Part shown: piece by piece, positions 16,146 to 23,943 of the stretch
Layout: each line of letters begins with the position of its first letter
How positions within the stretch are numbered: position 1 is the stretch's first letter
Notes under the pieces: model-generated
The model's database searches: none
The model's input: the letters and a program-made list of their open reading frames with translations, nothing else
Told to the model about the DNA's origin: nothing
Made by a program: the position numbers and the translations under genes
Assembly (NCBI GenBank): GCA_945957135.1
Contig: CAMFLK010000014.1
Coordinates: 1-32,045, forward strand
Reading direction: 5' to 3'
Length of the DNA: 32,045 nucleotides
From: an uncultured Rhodospirillales bacterium
GTDB taxonomy: Bacteria > Pseudomonadota > Alphaproteobacteria > Acetobacterales > Acetobacteraceae

Positions 16146-17285
16146 TCAGACCGAGCCCCATACCTCGCGCGCCACCTCAACGCACAGTTCCAGCTTGCGC
16201 CATTGCTGATCCTCGGTCAGCAGATTGCCTTCCTCGGTGCTGGCGAAGCCGCATTGCGGCGACAGAGCGAGCTGTTCCAGCGGCAGGTATTTCGCCGCCG
16301 CGTCGATGCGCCGCTTCAGCTCGTCCTTGCTCTCCAGCTCGCCGGTCTTGCTGGTGACCAGGCCGAGCACCACGATCTTGTTGCCGCGCGGCACCAGGCG
16401 CAGCGGCTCGAATCCTCCGGCGCGGTCGGTGTCGTATTCCATGAAATAGGCATCGACATCGATGGCGTTGAACAGCACCTCGGCCACCGGCTCGTAGCCG
16501 CCGGTGGCGATGAAGGTGGAGCGGAAATTGCCGCGGCACAGATGCATGGAAATCACCATGTCCTCCGGCCGGCCGGCAATGGCGCGGTTGATGAGGTCGG
16601 CGTAGATTTCCAGCAGCCCCTCCACATGCTCGCCGCGCTTCTTCAGCCCCTCGATCTGCTCGGGGTCGCAGAGATAGGCGATGTTCACCTCGTCCAGTTG
16701 CAGGTAGCGGCAGCCGGCGGCGGCGAATGCGCGCACCGCGTCGCGATAGGCGGTGCCGAGATCGTCGAAGAAGGGTTGCAGATCGGGATAGACGTTGCGG
16801 TCGATCGCCTGCCGCCCGCCGCGGAAATGCACCACGCTGGGCGAGGGAATCGTCTGCTTGGCCACCACGCCCGGCGCCACCTGGCCGGCGACGAAGCGGT
16901 AGTCGTCGAGGAACACCGGCTCCTTCCAGGCGATGCGCCCGTTCACCCGCAGCACGTGCGGCAGGGCCACGCCGCCCTTGAACTCCACCTTGCTCTCGGG
17001 CGTGTAGAGCTCGCAGCCCTCCAGCCGGGCGATGAAATCGTAGTGCCAGTAGGCGCGGCGGTATTCGCCGTCGGTCGCGGCGCGCAGGCCGATCGCCTCC
17101 TGCCGGCGGATGGCATCGGCGATGGCGACGTCCTCGATCTCGCGCAGCCCGGCGGCGGCCAGGGTGCCGGCGGCACGGGCGGCCCGCGCCTCGCGCAGGG
17201 CGGGCGGGCGCAGCAGGCTGCCGACATGGTCGGCGCGGAAGGGCGGACGGGTGCGGACGGGGATGGCGGCTGCGAGTTCGCTCAT
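16146..17285 (-). CDS. Cobalamin-independent methionine synthase C-domain-like methyltransferase
   Basis: This 379-aa protein resembles the catalytic C-terminal half of MetE and stand-alone relatives such as Bacillus YxjG/YxjH. The zinc site is complete: His248 and Cys250 in SMHLCRGN, Glu283 in YFMEYD and Cys345 in SPQCGFAS. RADHVGSLLRP at the N-terminus and QLDEVNIAYL are also typical. Relatives transfer a methyl group to homocysteine or a similar thiol. The N-terminal MetE domain is absent, so the methyl donor may differ from methyltetrahydrofolate. The start is well supported by AGGAGG (17294-17299 on the plus strand as CCTCCT), 8 bases from ATG. It is divergent from hpnN. Confidence 0.88.
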   Translation of the reverse strand: MSELAAAIPVRTRPPFRADHVGSLLRPPALREARAARAAGTLAAAGLREIEDVAIADAIRRQEAIGLRAATDGEYRRAYWHYDFIARLEGCELYTPESKVEFKGGVALPHVLRVNGRIAWKEPVFLDDYRFVAGQVAPGVVAKQTIPSPSVVHFRGGRQAIDRNVYPDLQPFFDDLGTAYRDAVRAFAAAGCRYLQLDEVNIAYLCDPEQIEGLKKRGEHVEGLLEIYADLINRAIAGRPEDMVISMHLCRGNFRSTFIATGGYEPVAEVLFNAIDVDAYFMEYDTDRAGGFEPLRLVPRGNKIVVLGLVTSKTGELESKDELKRRIDAAAKYLPLEQLALSPQCGFASTEEGNLLTEDQQWRKLELCVEVAREVWGSV

Positions 17286-17356
17286 GGGACGGTCCTCCTG
17301 GCGGGGGTTTTGAACCCGGCTCGCGGCTTCGTCAAAGGGCCGCGCGGCCGCCCGGC

Positions 17357-19987
17357 ATGGACCAAGCGGACGGGACCGATTATGCCCCTCACCCCATGAT
17401 GCTCTCCCGCCTGTTGGCCGCGCTCGTCGCGCGCAGCACCCGCCATGCCGTTCTGTTCGTCCTCGCCGGGTTGCTGCTGGCCGGGCTCGCCGGATTCGCC
17501 GCCTGGTCCCGCCTCGGCGTCAGCACCGACACGGACACGCTGTTCGCCCAGGACCTGCCGTGGCGCCAGCGCAAGGTGGCGTTCGACCGCGCGTTTCCCC
17601 AGTTCCAGGATTTGCTGGTGGCGGTGGTGGACGGCGCGACGCCGGAGCAGACCGAGGCCACCGCCGCCGGCCTCGCCGCCGCGCTCGCCGCCGACCCCGC
17701 CCATTTCCGCGACGTGCGGCGGCCGGATGCCTCGCCCTTCCTGGAGGCCAACGGCCTGCTGTTCCTGGACGAAAAATCGCTCGGCGACCTGCTCGACCAC
17801 ATCATCGACGCCCAGCCCTTCCTCGGCCAGCTCGCCGGCGACCCCAGCGCGCGCGGGCTGTTCGCCGCGCTGAGCCTGGTGGCGATCGGGGTGGAGAAGG
17901 ACCAGGCCAATCTCGCGCCCTTCGCCGGCTCGCTCCAGGGCTTCCACGAGGCGCTGTCCCGCGCCGCCGCCGGCAAGGCCGAGCCGCTGTCCTGGCAGGG
18001 GCTGCTGGCCGGCCAGCTCTCCGACCTCGCCGGCCGCTACCGCTTCGTGCTCGCCCGCCCGGTGCTGGACCACACCGCGCTGGAAGCGGGCGGGGTGGGG
18101 ACGAAGCTGATGCGCGAGGCCGCCGCGCGGCTGGAATTCGTGCGCGACGGCAGCGCCCATGTGCGCATCACCGGCCCGGTCGCGCTGTCGGACGAGGAAT
18201 TCGCCACCGTGGCGGAGGGAGCGGTGACCGGCACCATCGCCAGCGGGGCGCTGGTGGTGCTGTGGCTGCTGCTGGCGGTGCGCTCGCCGCGGCTGATCGT
18301 GCCGATCGTGGCGACCTTGCTGCTCGGCCTGCTGCTGACCACCGCCTTCGCGGCGCTGGCGGTGGGCACGCTGAACCTGATCTCCGTCGCCTTCGCCGTG
18401 CTGTTCGTGGGCATCGCCGTCGATTTCGCCATCCAGTTCAGCGTGCGCTACCGCGAGCAGCGCCTCGCCGTGCCCGATACGCGCGCCGCCCTGGTGGCCA
18501 CGGCCGGCGAGGTGGGGCCGCAGATCCTGGTGGCGGCCACGGCGGCGGCGGCCGGCTTCCTCGCCTTCGTGCCCACCGATTTCCGCGGCGTGGCGGAGCT
18601 GGGGCTGATCGCCGGCGTGGGCATGCTGATCGCCTTCGCCTGCACCATGACCTTCCTGCCCGCCCTGCTCACCCTGCTGCGGCCGCGCGGCACCGACCGC
18701 GAGATGGGCTTCGCCTGGGCCGGCGCCCTGGAACGCGGGTTGCTGCGGGTGCGCCTTCCGGTGCTGGCCGGGTTCGGCGTATTCGCCGTGCTCGGCATCG
18801 CCCTGCTGCCCCGCCTCGCCTTCGACAGCGACCCGCTGAGCACCAAGAACCCCAACACCGAGGCCATGCGCACCCTGCGCGACCTGATCAGCGAGCCGCT
18901 GACCAACCCCTACACCGCCGACATCCTGGTGCCCGACGCCCAGGCCGCCGACGCGCTGGCCGCCAAGCTGAAGGCGCTGCCGGAAGTGGCCCAGGTCCTC
19001 ACGCTGGACAGCTTCGTCCCCGGCGACCAGGGGCCGAAACTCGCGCTGCTGGCCGACGCCAACACCATCCTCAGCGCCACCCTCGCCCCCCGCGCCCCGG
19101 CCGCCCCGGTCAGCGCCGAGGATATCCGCCTCGCCGCCCGCTCCACCCTGGCGCAGATCGACCGGGCGCTGCCCAAGCTCTCCACCGACAACCCCCTCGC
19201 CCCCATCGCCGCCGACCTCAAGGCACTGGCCGACGCGCCGGATGCCACCCTGCTGGCCGCCAACGCCGCCCTCACCCGCTTCCTGCCGGACCAGCTGGCC
19301 CGCTTGCGCCGCGTGCTCGCCGCCCATCCGGTGACCGCCGCCGACATCCCCGCCGACATCACGCGGGACTGGCGGCTGCCGGACGGGCAGGTGCGGGTGC
19401 AGGTGCTCTCCACCCCCGCGGCGCGCGAGCCGGCCGGCCTGCGCGCCTTCGCCAACGCCGTGCGATCCGTGGCCCCCTCGGCCGGCGGGTCGGCCATCAC
19501 CATCACCGAGACCGCCAACACCATCGTCGGCGCCTTCCGCACCGCGGCGATCGGGGCGATCGGCGCGATCTTCCTCATCCTGCTGCTGGTGCTGCGCCGC
19601 GTGCTGGACGTGTCGCTGGTGATGGCCTCGCTGCTGCTCTCCGCCCTGCTGACCGTGGTGGTGGCGGTGCTGCTGCCACTGCCGCTGAATTTCGCCAATA
19701 TCATCGCCTTGCCGCTGCTGCTGGGGGTGGGCGTGTCGTTCAACATCTATTTCGTGATGAACTGGCGGGCGGGGGCGCGCAGCTTCCTCGGCTCGGCCAC
19801 GGCGCGGGCCATCCTGTTCTCGGCGCTGACCACCTCCACCGCCTTCGGCTCGCTGGCGCTGAGCAAGCATCCGGGCACGGCCAGCATGGGCGAGCTGCTG
19901 CTGCTGAGCCTGGGCTGCACGCTGCTGGTCACCATGATCTTCCTGCCCGCGCTGCTGAGCGAACTGCGCGGCCCGGCCGAACGATGA
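17357..19987 (+). CDS. hpnN: Hopanoid biosynthesis-associated RND transporter HpnN (MMPL family)
   Basis: This 876-aa inner-membrane RND/MMPL protein fits HpnN, which moves hopanoids toward the outer membrane. Segments follow the RND plan: membrane helix 1 near residues 28-50, a large periplasmic loop to about 275, five helices to about 450 (including NLISVAFAVLFVGIAVDFAIQFSVRYREQR), one helix near 475, a second loop to about 715, and a final five-helix bundle ending in LLVTMIFLPALLSEL. The GIAVDFAIQF motif matches the MMPL GxxxDF/Y relay region. The start is uncertain: ATG at 17357 or the ATG pair at 17396/17399, none with a clear ribosome site. It is coupled to the glycosidase-like gene by ATGA. 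Confidence 0.86.
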   Translation: MDQADGTDYAPHPMMLSRLLAALVARSTRHAVLFVLAGLLLAGLAGFAAWSRLGVSTDTDTLFAQDLPWRQRKVAFDRAFPQFQDLLVAVVDGATPEQTEATAAGLAAALAADPAHFRDVRRPDASPFLEANGLLFLDEKSLGDLLDHIIDAQPFLGQLAGDPSARGLFAALSLVAIGVEKDQANLAPFAGSLQGFHEALSRAAAGKAEPLSWQGLLAGQLSDLAGRYRFVLARPVLDHTALEAGGVGTKLMREAAARLEFVRDGSAHVRITGPVALSDEEFATVAEGAVTGTIASGALVVLWLLLAVRSPRLIVPIVATLLLGLLLTTAFAALAVGTLNLISVAFAVLFVGIAVDFAIQFSVRYREQRLAVPDTRAALVATAGEVGPQILVAATAAAAGFLAFVPTDFRGVAELGLIAGVGMLIAFACTMTFLPALLTLLRPRGTDREMGFAWAGALERGLLRVRLPVLAGFGVFAVLGIALLPRLAFDSDPLSTKNPNTEAMRTLRDLISEPLTNPYTADILVPDAQAADALAAKLKALPEVAQVLTLDSFVPGDQGPKLALLADANTILSATLAPRAPAAPVSAEDIRLAARSTLAQIDRALPKLSTDNPLAPIAADLKALADAPDATLLAANAALTRFLPDQLARLRRVLAAHPVTAADIPADITRDWRLPDGQVRVQVLSTPAAREPAGLRAFANAVRSVAPSAGGSAITITETANTIVGAFRTAAIGAIGAIFLILLLVLRRVLDVSLVMASLLLSALLTVVVAVLLPLPLNFANIIALPLLLGVGVSFNIYFVMNWRAGARSFLGSATARAILFSALTTSTAFGSLALSKHPGTASMGELLLLSLGCTLLVTMIFLPALLSELRGPAER

Positions 19988-22395
19988 AGCGCCTCGCCCT
20001 CGCCGCCATGCTCGCCAGCAGCCCGGCCCTCGCGGATTCACTCACCTTCTCCGCCCCGTCCTACGAACGCGGGGGCACCGCCACGGCCACCTACCGCGCC
20101 GAGCCCCCCGCCCCGTTCGGCGCCACGCTCGCGGTGGAATGGACCGACAGCCTGGGCCGCACGGTGGAGCGCCGCACTATGCAAGTCGCCGGCCCCCAGC
20201 CCGTGACCATAACGCTCGACCTGCGCCGGGCCGTGGCCACCGCGAACACGCTGCGCGCCACCCTCCAGGCGCCCGGTCTGTCCCGCCCGATCGAAACCCC
20301 CTTCATCGCCAGCCCGCAGCCCGAGACCTGGCGGGACTACCGCGTCATCATGTGGCAGCCGCAGACCGCCGAGCGCTACCGCGCCCTGCGCCGCCTGGGC
20401 ATCACCGCCGGCAACATCATCGGCCTGCGCGAGGGCGAGCTCACCGCCGCGCGCTTCGCCCCGCTCACCGCCAACCTGCTGGCCGCGGACATGCGCTGGT
20501 ACGTGGAGAACATCGCCACCGATTTCTACGCCCCCTACCATCGCTGGACGCCCGAACACCCGCGCGACGTCGCCTGGCTGTTCAAGCAAGCCCAGGCAAG
20601 CTACCGCGCCAACCCGGCCGACCCCGCCGCCGTCACCCGCACGCCCAGCCTGTCCGACCCCGAATGGCGCGCCCGCATCGCCGCCCGGCTGCGCGACACC
20701 GCCCTGGTGCAGCAACCCTTCCGCCCGCTCTATTTCAGCCTGGGCGACGAGATCGGCATCGGCGACCTCGCGGCCAACTGGGATTTCGACTTTTCCCCCG
20801 CCGCCCTCGCCGGCTTCCGCACCTGGCTGCAACGCCTCTACGGCAGCCTCGCCGCCCTCAACCAGCAATGGGACAGCGACTTCGCGGACTGGAACGCGGT
20901 GATGCCCATGCGCACCACCCAGGCCATGGCCCAGCCGCGCGACAATTTCTCCGCCTGGGCCGATTTCAAGGCCTATATGGACGCCAGCTTCGCCGACGCC
21001 ATCCGCGCCGGCACCGACGCCGTCCATGCCGGCGACCCCACCGCCTTCGCCGCCATCGAGGGCGCCCAGGTGCCCGGCTGGGGCGGGTTCGACTACGCCC
21101 GTCTCGCCGACGCCGTCGATCTGATGGAGATGTACGACCGCGGCGGCAACGTGGAGATCGTCCGCTCGCTCAACCCCGCGCTCCCCGTGCTCACCACCTC
21201 GTTCAACGCCGGCCCGGGCGAGAACTGGCGCATCTGGCACGAAGCCATGCTCGGCGGCCGCGGCCTGATCATCTGGGACGGCGACGGCAAGTTCCTCGGG
21301 CCGGACGGCACACCCGGCCCGCGCGCCCAGGCCATGGCGCCGGTGTTCTCCGCCCTCACCCACGGCCTCGCCGCCCAGCTCATCGCGGGCACCCCGCATG
21401 TCGATCAGGTGGCGATCCTCTACTCGCCCGCCAGCCAGCGCACCCATTGGCTGCTCGACAACCGGGCCGGCGGCGATGCCTGGATCAACCGCGACGCCGA
21501 GCGTGAGCACGAGGAGGAAACCCCCACCCGCCTCGCCCGCGCCCACGCCGCCCGCGTGCTGAACCAGCTCGGCCTGCAACCGCAATGGCTCACCCAAGCC
21601 CAGATCGCGGCGGACGCCCTGCGCACCCGAGGCATCCGCGCCCTGCTGCTGCCCCAGGCCATCGCCCTGTCGGCCGCCGAGGCGGCGTCCCTGCGCCATT
21701 TCGTCCGCGGCGGTGGCCTGCTGCTGGCCGAGGGCCCGGTCGGCCTGTTCGACGACCACAGCCGCCGCCTCGCCGCCCCCGCGCTGGAGGGCGTGGCGAT
21801 CGGCCCGCTCGGCAATGCTTCGGAGGTCGGCAAGCTGCTCACCGCCCGCGGCATTGCCGCCGGCTTCCGCCTGCTCGCCACCGACGGCACTCCCGCCCCA
21901 GGCGTGGACGTCCGCGTCTGGACCAATGGCGGCGTCACCCTGCTCGGCCTGCACACCGCCGCCCCCACCGCCGTGCCGGATTTCGACCTGGCCCTGCCCC
22001 GCCCCGCCTGGATCCGCGACCTCGCCGGCGGCACCGCCCAGCGCGCCGGCCGCCTGCGCCTGCACCTGGACCCGATCCGCCCCACCATCCTGGCGATCAT
22101 GCCCACCCCCCTGCCCCGCCTGACTCTCTCCGCCACCCACGACCCCGGCGAGCCCGGCCTGGCCCACATCGCCCTCGCCACCCCCAGCACCGCCGCCGCC
22201 CACGCCATCCGCCTGGAAGTACGCGACCCCGCCGACCATCTCGTGGACGCCTATTCCGGCAACCTGATCCTGCGCGGCCGCACGGAAACCTGGCCCCTGC
22301 CCTTCGCCGCCAGCGACCCACCCGGCCGGTGGACCATCCGCGCCACCGACCTGCTCAGCGGCGCCAGCGCGAGCGCGGCGGTTGATTTGAAGTAA
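19984..22395 (+). CDS. Secreted GH42-like (beta-galactosidase type) glycoside hydrolase
   Basis: The ATG at 19984 overlaps the hpnN stop (ATGA) and gives 803 aa. A signal peptide is visible (MKRLALAAMLASSPALA), so the product should be periplasmic or secreted. A beta-rich domain (about 20-108) precedes a barrel with GH42-like strings: YFSLGDEIGIG (Glu256 is a candidate acid/base) and LYGSLAALNQQWDSDFADWNAV. Then comes a flavodoxin-like trimerisation-type domain (about 465-600, VAILYSPASQRTHWLLDN, HFVRGGGLLLAEGP) and a C-terminal beta domain. The usual GH42 acid/base pair is Asn-Glu, while here it reads Asp-Glu. The nucleophile is uncertain; Glu359 in AAIEGAQVPGWG is one candidate. Coupling to hpnN suggests an envelope role, which is inference. 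Confidence 0.75.
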   Translation: MKRLALAAMLASSPALADSLTFSAPSYERGGTATATYRAEPPAPFGATLAVEWTDSLGRTVERRTMQVAGPQPVTITLDLRRAVATANTLRATLQAPGLSRPIETPFIASPQPETWRDYRVIMWQPQTAERYRALRRLGITAGNIIGLREGELTAARFAPLTANLLAADMRWYVENIATDFYAPYHRWTPEHPRDVAWLFKQAQASYRANPADPAAVTRTPSLSDPEWRARIAARLRDTALVQQPFRPLYFSLGDEIGIGDLAANWDFDFSPAALAGFRTWLQRLYGSLAALNQQWDSDFADWNAVMPMRTTQAMAQPRDNFSAWADFKAYMDASFADAIRAGTDAVHAGDPTAFAAIEGAQVPGWGGFDYARLADAVDLMEMYDRGGNVEIVRSLNPALPVLTTSFNAGPGENWRIWHEAMLGGRGLIIWDGDGKFLGPDGTPGPRAQAMAPVFSALTHGLAAQLIAGTPHVDQVAILYSPASQRTHWLLDNRAGGDAWINRDAEREHEEETPTRLARAHAARVLNQLGLQPQWLTQAQIAADALRTRGIRALLLPQAIALSAAEAASLRHFVRGGGLLLAEGPVGLFDDHSRRLAAPALEGVAIGPLGNASEVGKLLTARGIAAGFRLLATDGTPAPGVDVRVWTNGGVTLLGLHTAAPTAVPDFDLALPRPAWIRDLAGGTAQRAGRLRLHLDPIRPTILAIMPTPLPRLTLSATHDPGEPGLAHIALATPSTAAAHAIRLEVRDPADHLVDAYSGNLILRGRTETWPLPFAASDPPGRWTIRATDLLSGASASAAVDLK

Positions 22396-22405
22396 GGAAG
22401 AAAGC

Positions 22406-22428
22406 GGTTCTTTTTTGAAAAAAGAACC
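22406..22428 (+). terminator. Terminator-like hairpin after the GH42-like gene
   Basis: Arms GGTTCTTTTTT (22406-22416) and AAAAAAGAACC (22418-22428) are exact complements around one base, so the real loop takes up the innermost A/T pairs. A GGAAG leader precedes it and CCAAAAACC follows. It starts 11 bases after the stop codon. It resembles the hairpins at 91 and 22494. Confidence 0.55.
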
Positions 22429-22439
22429 AAAAACCGAAG

Positions 22440-22462
22440 TGGCCGGGCTCTTGTCCCGGCCA
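22440..22462. repeat. Short palindromic repeat (TGGCCGGG type), copy 1
   Basis: Arms TGGCCGGG (22440-22447) and CCCGGCCA (22455-22462) are perfect around a CTCTTGT loop. The sequence matches the CCGGGCTTGTCCCGG-type intergenic palindromes common in alphaproteobacterial genomes. Related copies lie at 22596 and 22821. Confidence 0.6.
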
Positions 22463-22493
22463 TCCACGCGGCAAAGGAAGTAAGGAAGGAAGT

Positions 22494-22517
22494 GGTTCTT
22501 TTTTGAAAAAAAGAACC
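22494..22517 (+). terminator. Second terminator-like hairpin, near-duplicate of the first
   Basis: Arms GGTTCTTTTTT (22494-22504) and AAAAAAAGAACC (22506-22517) repeat the hairpin at 22406, again after a GTAAGGAAGGAAGTG leader. It is followed by AAAAAACTTTTACTATTTTT, which gives T-rich stretches. Only about 88 bases separate the two copies. Confidence 0.55.
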
Positions 22518-22595
22518 AAAAAACTTTTACTATTTTTCGTACTCTGATTTACCGCCTTGTCCGGACTCTCCACTTCCCCCTTGTCTCTCCTCGTC

Positions 22596-22618
22596 ATGGA
22601 CGGGCTTGACCCATCCAT
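22596..22618. repeat. Short palindromic repeat, copy 2
   Basis: Arms ATGGACGGG (22596-22604) and CCCATCCAT (22610-22618) pair with one mismatch around CTTGA. It is a degenerate relative of copy 1 in the gene-free stretch 22396-22829. The rest of that stretch contains no frame of protein-like character that I can support. Confidence 0.55.
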
Positions 22619-22820
22619 CCCGCCGCGACCCCTTGTCGCGGCAGCCGTGACGCGCCGCCGGCCGTCGGGAGAGAGCAAAAACGGGCAGACCCCCGCCAAA
22701 TCCGCGCCTACGCACGCATACCGGCGCGCCGTACACGCGCCATCGCCTCGGGAATGACCCAAGGTGAAAAATCGAAATAGCCAGGGTTGAAGGTGAACGA
22801 ACGCGGGCGTGCTTGTCGTG

Positions 22821-22841
22821 TGGCCGGGTTCATCCCGACCA
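22821..22841. repeat. Short palindromic repeat, copy 3, covering a stop codon
   Basis: Arms TGGCCGGG (22821-22828) and CCCGACCA (22834-22841) pair with one mismatch. It contains the stop codon and last codons of the minus-strand hypothetical gene ending at 22830. Confidence 0.5.
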
Positions 22842-23270
22842 TTCGCCAACCCGCGGCACGGCCAGTTCCCGCCGCTTCACCCTCGGCCCGACCTGCACCG
22901 CGAAGGGGCGCACCGCGAAGCGGACCGCCACCGCCCGGCGCATCGGCCGATCAGCTTCCTGCGGCGCGATGTCCTCCCGGCCGCGCGGCGCGGGGAAGAA
23001 CGCAAGCCCACGCACGCGGCGCGGCTGCCCGGCGACCGGCTTGCGAACCGCCACTTGGCGCGGCTCCGGTTCGGGCGGCGGAGGCGGCAGCGTGCCGGCC
23101 TTCCACATCGCGAAGATGTCGTCCAGCCGGCCCATCGTGCCATGCAGCTTGGCGAAGAAGCTCTCCATCATCGCCCGCTCCTCCCGCCCGAGGAACAGCC
23201 GCATCCACCAGCTCATCAGCGCGGCGGCGAAGCTCTGCGCGAAGAGGGTGAAAGGGCCGGGCGGAGGCAT
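22830..23270 (-). CDS. Hypothetical protein with amphipathic N-terminus and basic tail
   Basis: The 146-aa product starts at the ATG at 23270, which sits 24 bases after a plausible promoter. The first 60 residues look protein-like and helical (FTLFAQSFAAALMSWWMRLFLGREERAMMESFFAKLHGTMGRLDDIFAMW), with one weakly hydrophobic segment. A proline run (TLPPPPPEPEP) follows, then a low-complexity Arg- and Val-rich tail without recognised domain. The tail may be read-through into non-conserved DNA, and the last codons lie inside a dispersed palindrome. No relative is recognised. It is isolated on the minus strand between the GH42-like gene and a primase fragment. Confidence 0.5.
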   Translation of the reverse strand: MPPPGPFTLFAQSFAAALMSWWMRLFLGREERAMMESFFAKLHGTMGRLDDIFAMWKAGTLPPPPPEPEPRQVAVRKPVAGQPRRVRGLAFFPAPRGREDIAPQEADRPMRRAVAVRFAVRPFAVQVGPRVKRRELAVPRVGEWSG

Positions 23271-23300
23271 CGGAAATCTCGTTGGAATGAACGAATTTGG

Positions 23301-23330
23301 AACATACCGACAGGTCCGCCGATAATGCAA
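23301..23330 (-). promoter_or_regulatory. Candidate sigma70-type promoter for the 146-aa gene
   Basis: On the minus strand TTGCAT (23330-23325) and TATGTT (23306-23301) are separated by 18 bases in an AT-rich pocket, about 30 bases before the ATG at 23270. The sequence between them includes GACCTGTCGG, which could bind a regulator. Position and hexamer fit support it; activity is inferred. Confidence 0.4.
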
Positions 23331-23376
23331 GAGGAAAATCACGCCAGTTCTGATTTTCTTTCTGCATCGACCGGAC

Positions 23377-23646
23377 TCATCGAGAACGAGCCTTGGCATA
23401 GGGATTAGGGCGCAGCAGGCTGAGGAACGAATGCGCCTCATCGGCAACGTCCTTGAAGCCGACCAAGCCGCAGCTTTTGCGGATCATATCGAGCAGATCC
23501 CCCTGCTTGCCGGTGGCGGCGTCGGTCCAGCTGCCGGCGGCCCCTTTCACCGATTCCTGAAGCCGGACGACCATCGAGCAGCCCGCCGCATTGCGTATAT
23601 CGCCTACCAGCCAATCGTCACTGCGATGCCGGCCGGGGCAGCGCAT
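23377..23646 (-). pseudogene. Fragment of a DUF7146/Toprim-type mobile-element primase
   Basis: The 89-residue frame contains WLVGDIRNAAGCSMVVRL, KGAAGSWTDAATGKQGDLLD and KSCGLVGFKDVADEAHSFLSL, strings I associate with the N-terminal domain of Toprim/DUF7146 primase-like proteins carried by integrative elements and plasmids. Full proteins run to several hundred residues with a Toprim domain; here the frame stops just after the first domain, and the usual residues before it are also missing, with an in-frame stop 9 bases upstream of the ATG. I therefore call it a gene remnant. It marks the edge of a past mobile insertion. Confidence 0.6.
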
Positions 23647-23734
23647 CGCCCGCCCTCAACGTACTAGACACCAACCAACTCTCTGGAGCTTAACCGCGGT
23701 TGACTCCTGTCCATGCCATCTTAAGGTCTGAGGC

Positions 23735-23827
23735 ATGAGCTTTCCGCTGTTCACCGTCGTAAGCCGACGCCGACGCTGCTTCTCAGCGGCGGCTTGCGTG
23801 GCTGCGTGCAGATCGACTCCTTCTTAG
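23735..23827 (+). CDS. Possible leader peptide with four consecutive Arg codons
   Basis: A 30-codon frame (MSFPLFTVVSRRRRCFSAAA, then ten more residues) opens with AAGG 8 bases upstream of its ATG and stops at 23827. It lies 57 bases before an intrinsic terminator that itself precedes the acetyltransferase start. CGA CGC CGA CGC is a run of four arginine codons followed by TGC. The order leader frame, terminator, gene resembles transcription attenuation. It could be chance in an otherwise gene-free stretch. Confidence 0.3.
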   Translation: MSFPLFTVVSRRRRCFSAAACVAACRSTPS

Positions 23828-23883
23828 TGGTGCTTGGCCCATCCAGGCCACACCAGTCAGAGAGGTCCCTGGCCAGCGCTCAG

Positions 23884-23921
23884 AACCCCCGCAGCCCCCC
23901 CAGCTCCGGGGGTTTTTCTTT
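23884..23921 (+). terminator. Intrinsic terminator or attenuator before the acetyltransferase gene
   Basis: AACCCCCG (23884-23891) pairs exactly with CGGGGGTT (23907-23914), and an inner CCCCC/GGGGG pairing is an alternative. TTTCTTT follows directly. This is the best-formed intrinsic terminator of the window. It ends about 12 bases before the AGGAG of the next gene, so it sits in the 5' leader of that gene rather than after a recognised gene. Confidence 0.7.
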
Positions 23922-23943
23922 GCCTGACCGTCAGGAGAACGCC

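Noticed and set aside
17560-19983. Long N-terminal extension of the GH42-like gene frame
   Set aside because: It is out of frame within hpnN and Arg/Pro-rich; the signal peptide at the ATG at 19984 and the ATGA overlap mark the true start.
17282-20041. 919-codon minus-strand frame opposite hpnN
   Set aside because: Gln/Gly/Arg-rich low-complexity translation, typical of the antisense of a GC-rich membrane-protein gene.
23735-23920. Known riboswitch class in the acetyltransferase leader
   Set aside because: I looked for guanidine (ykkC), yybP-ykoY and T-box type signatures and saw none that fit; only the terminator and short frame are supported.
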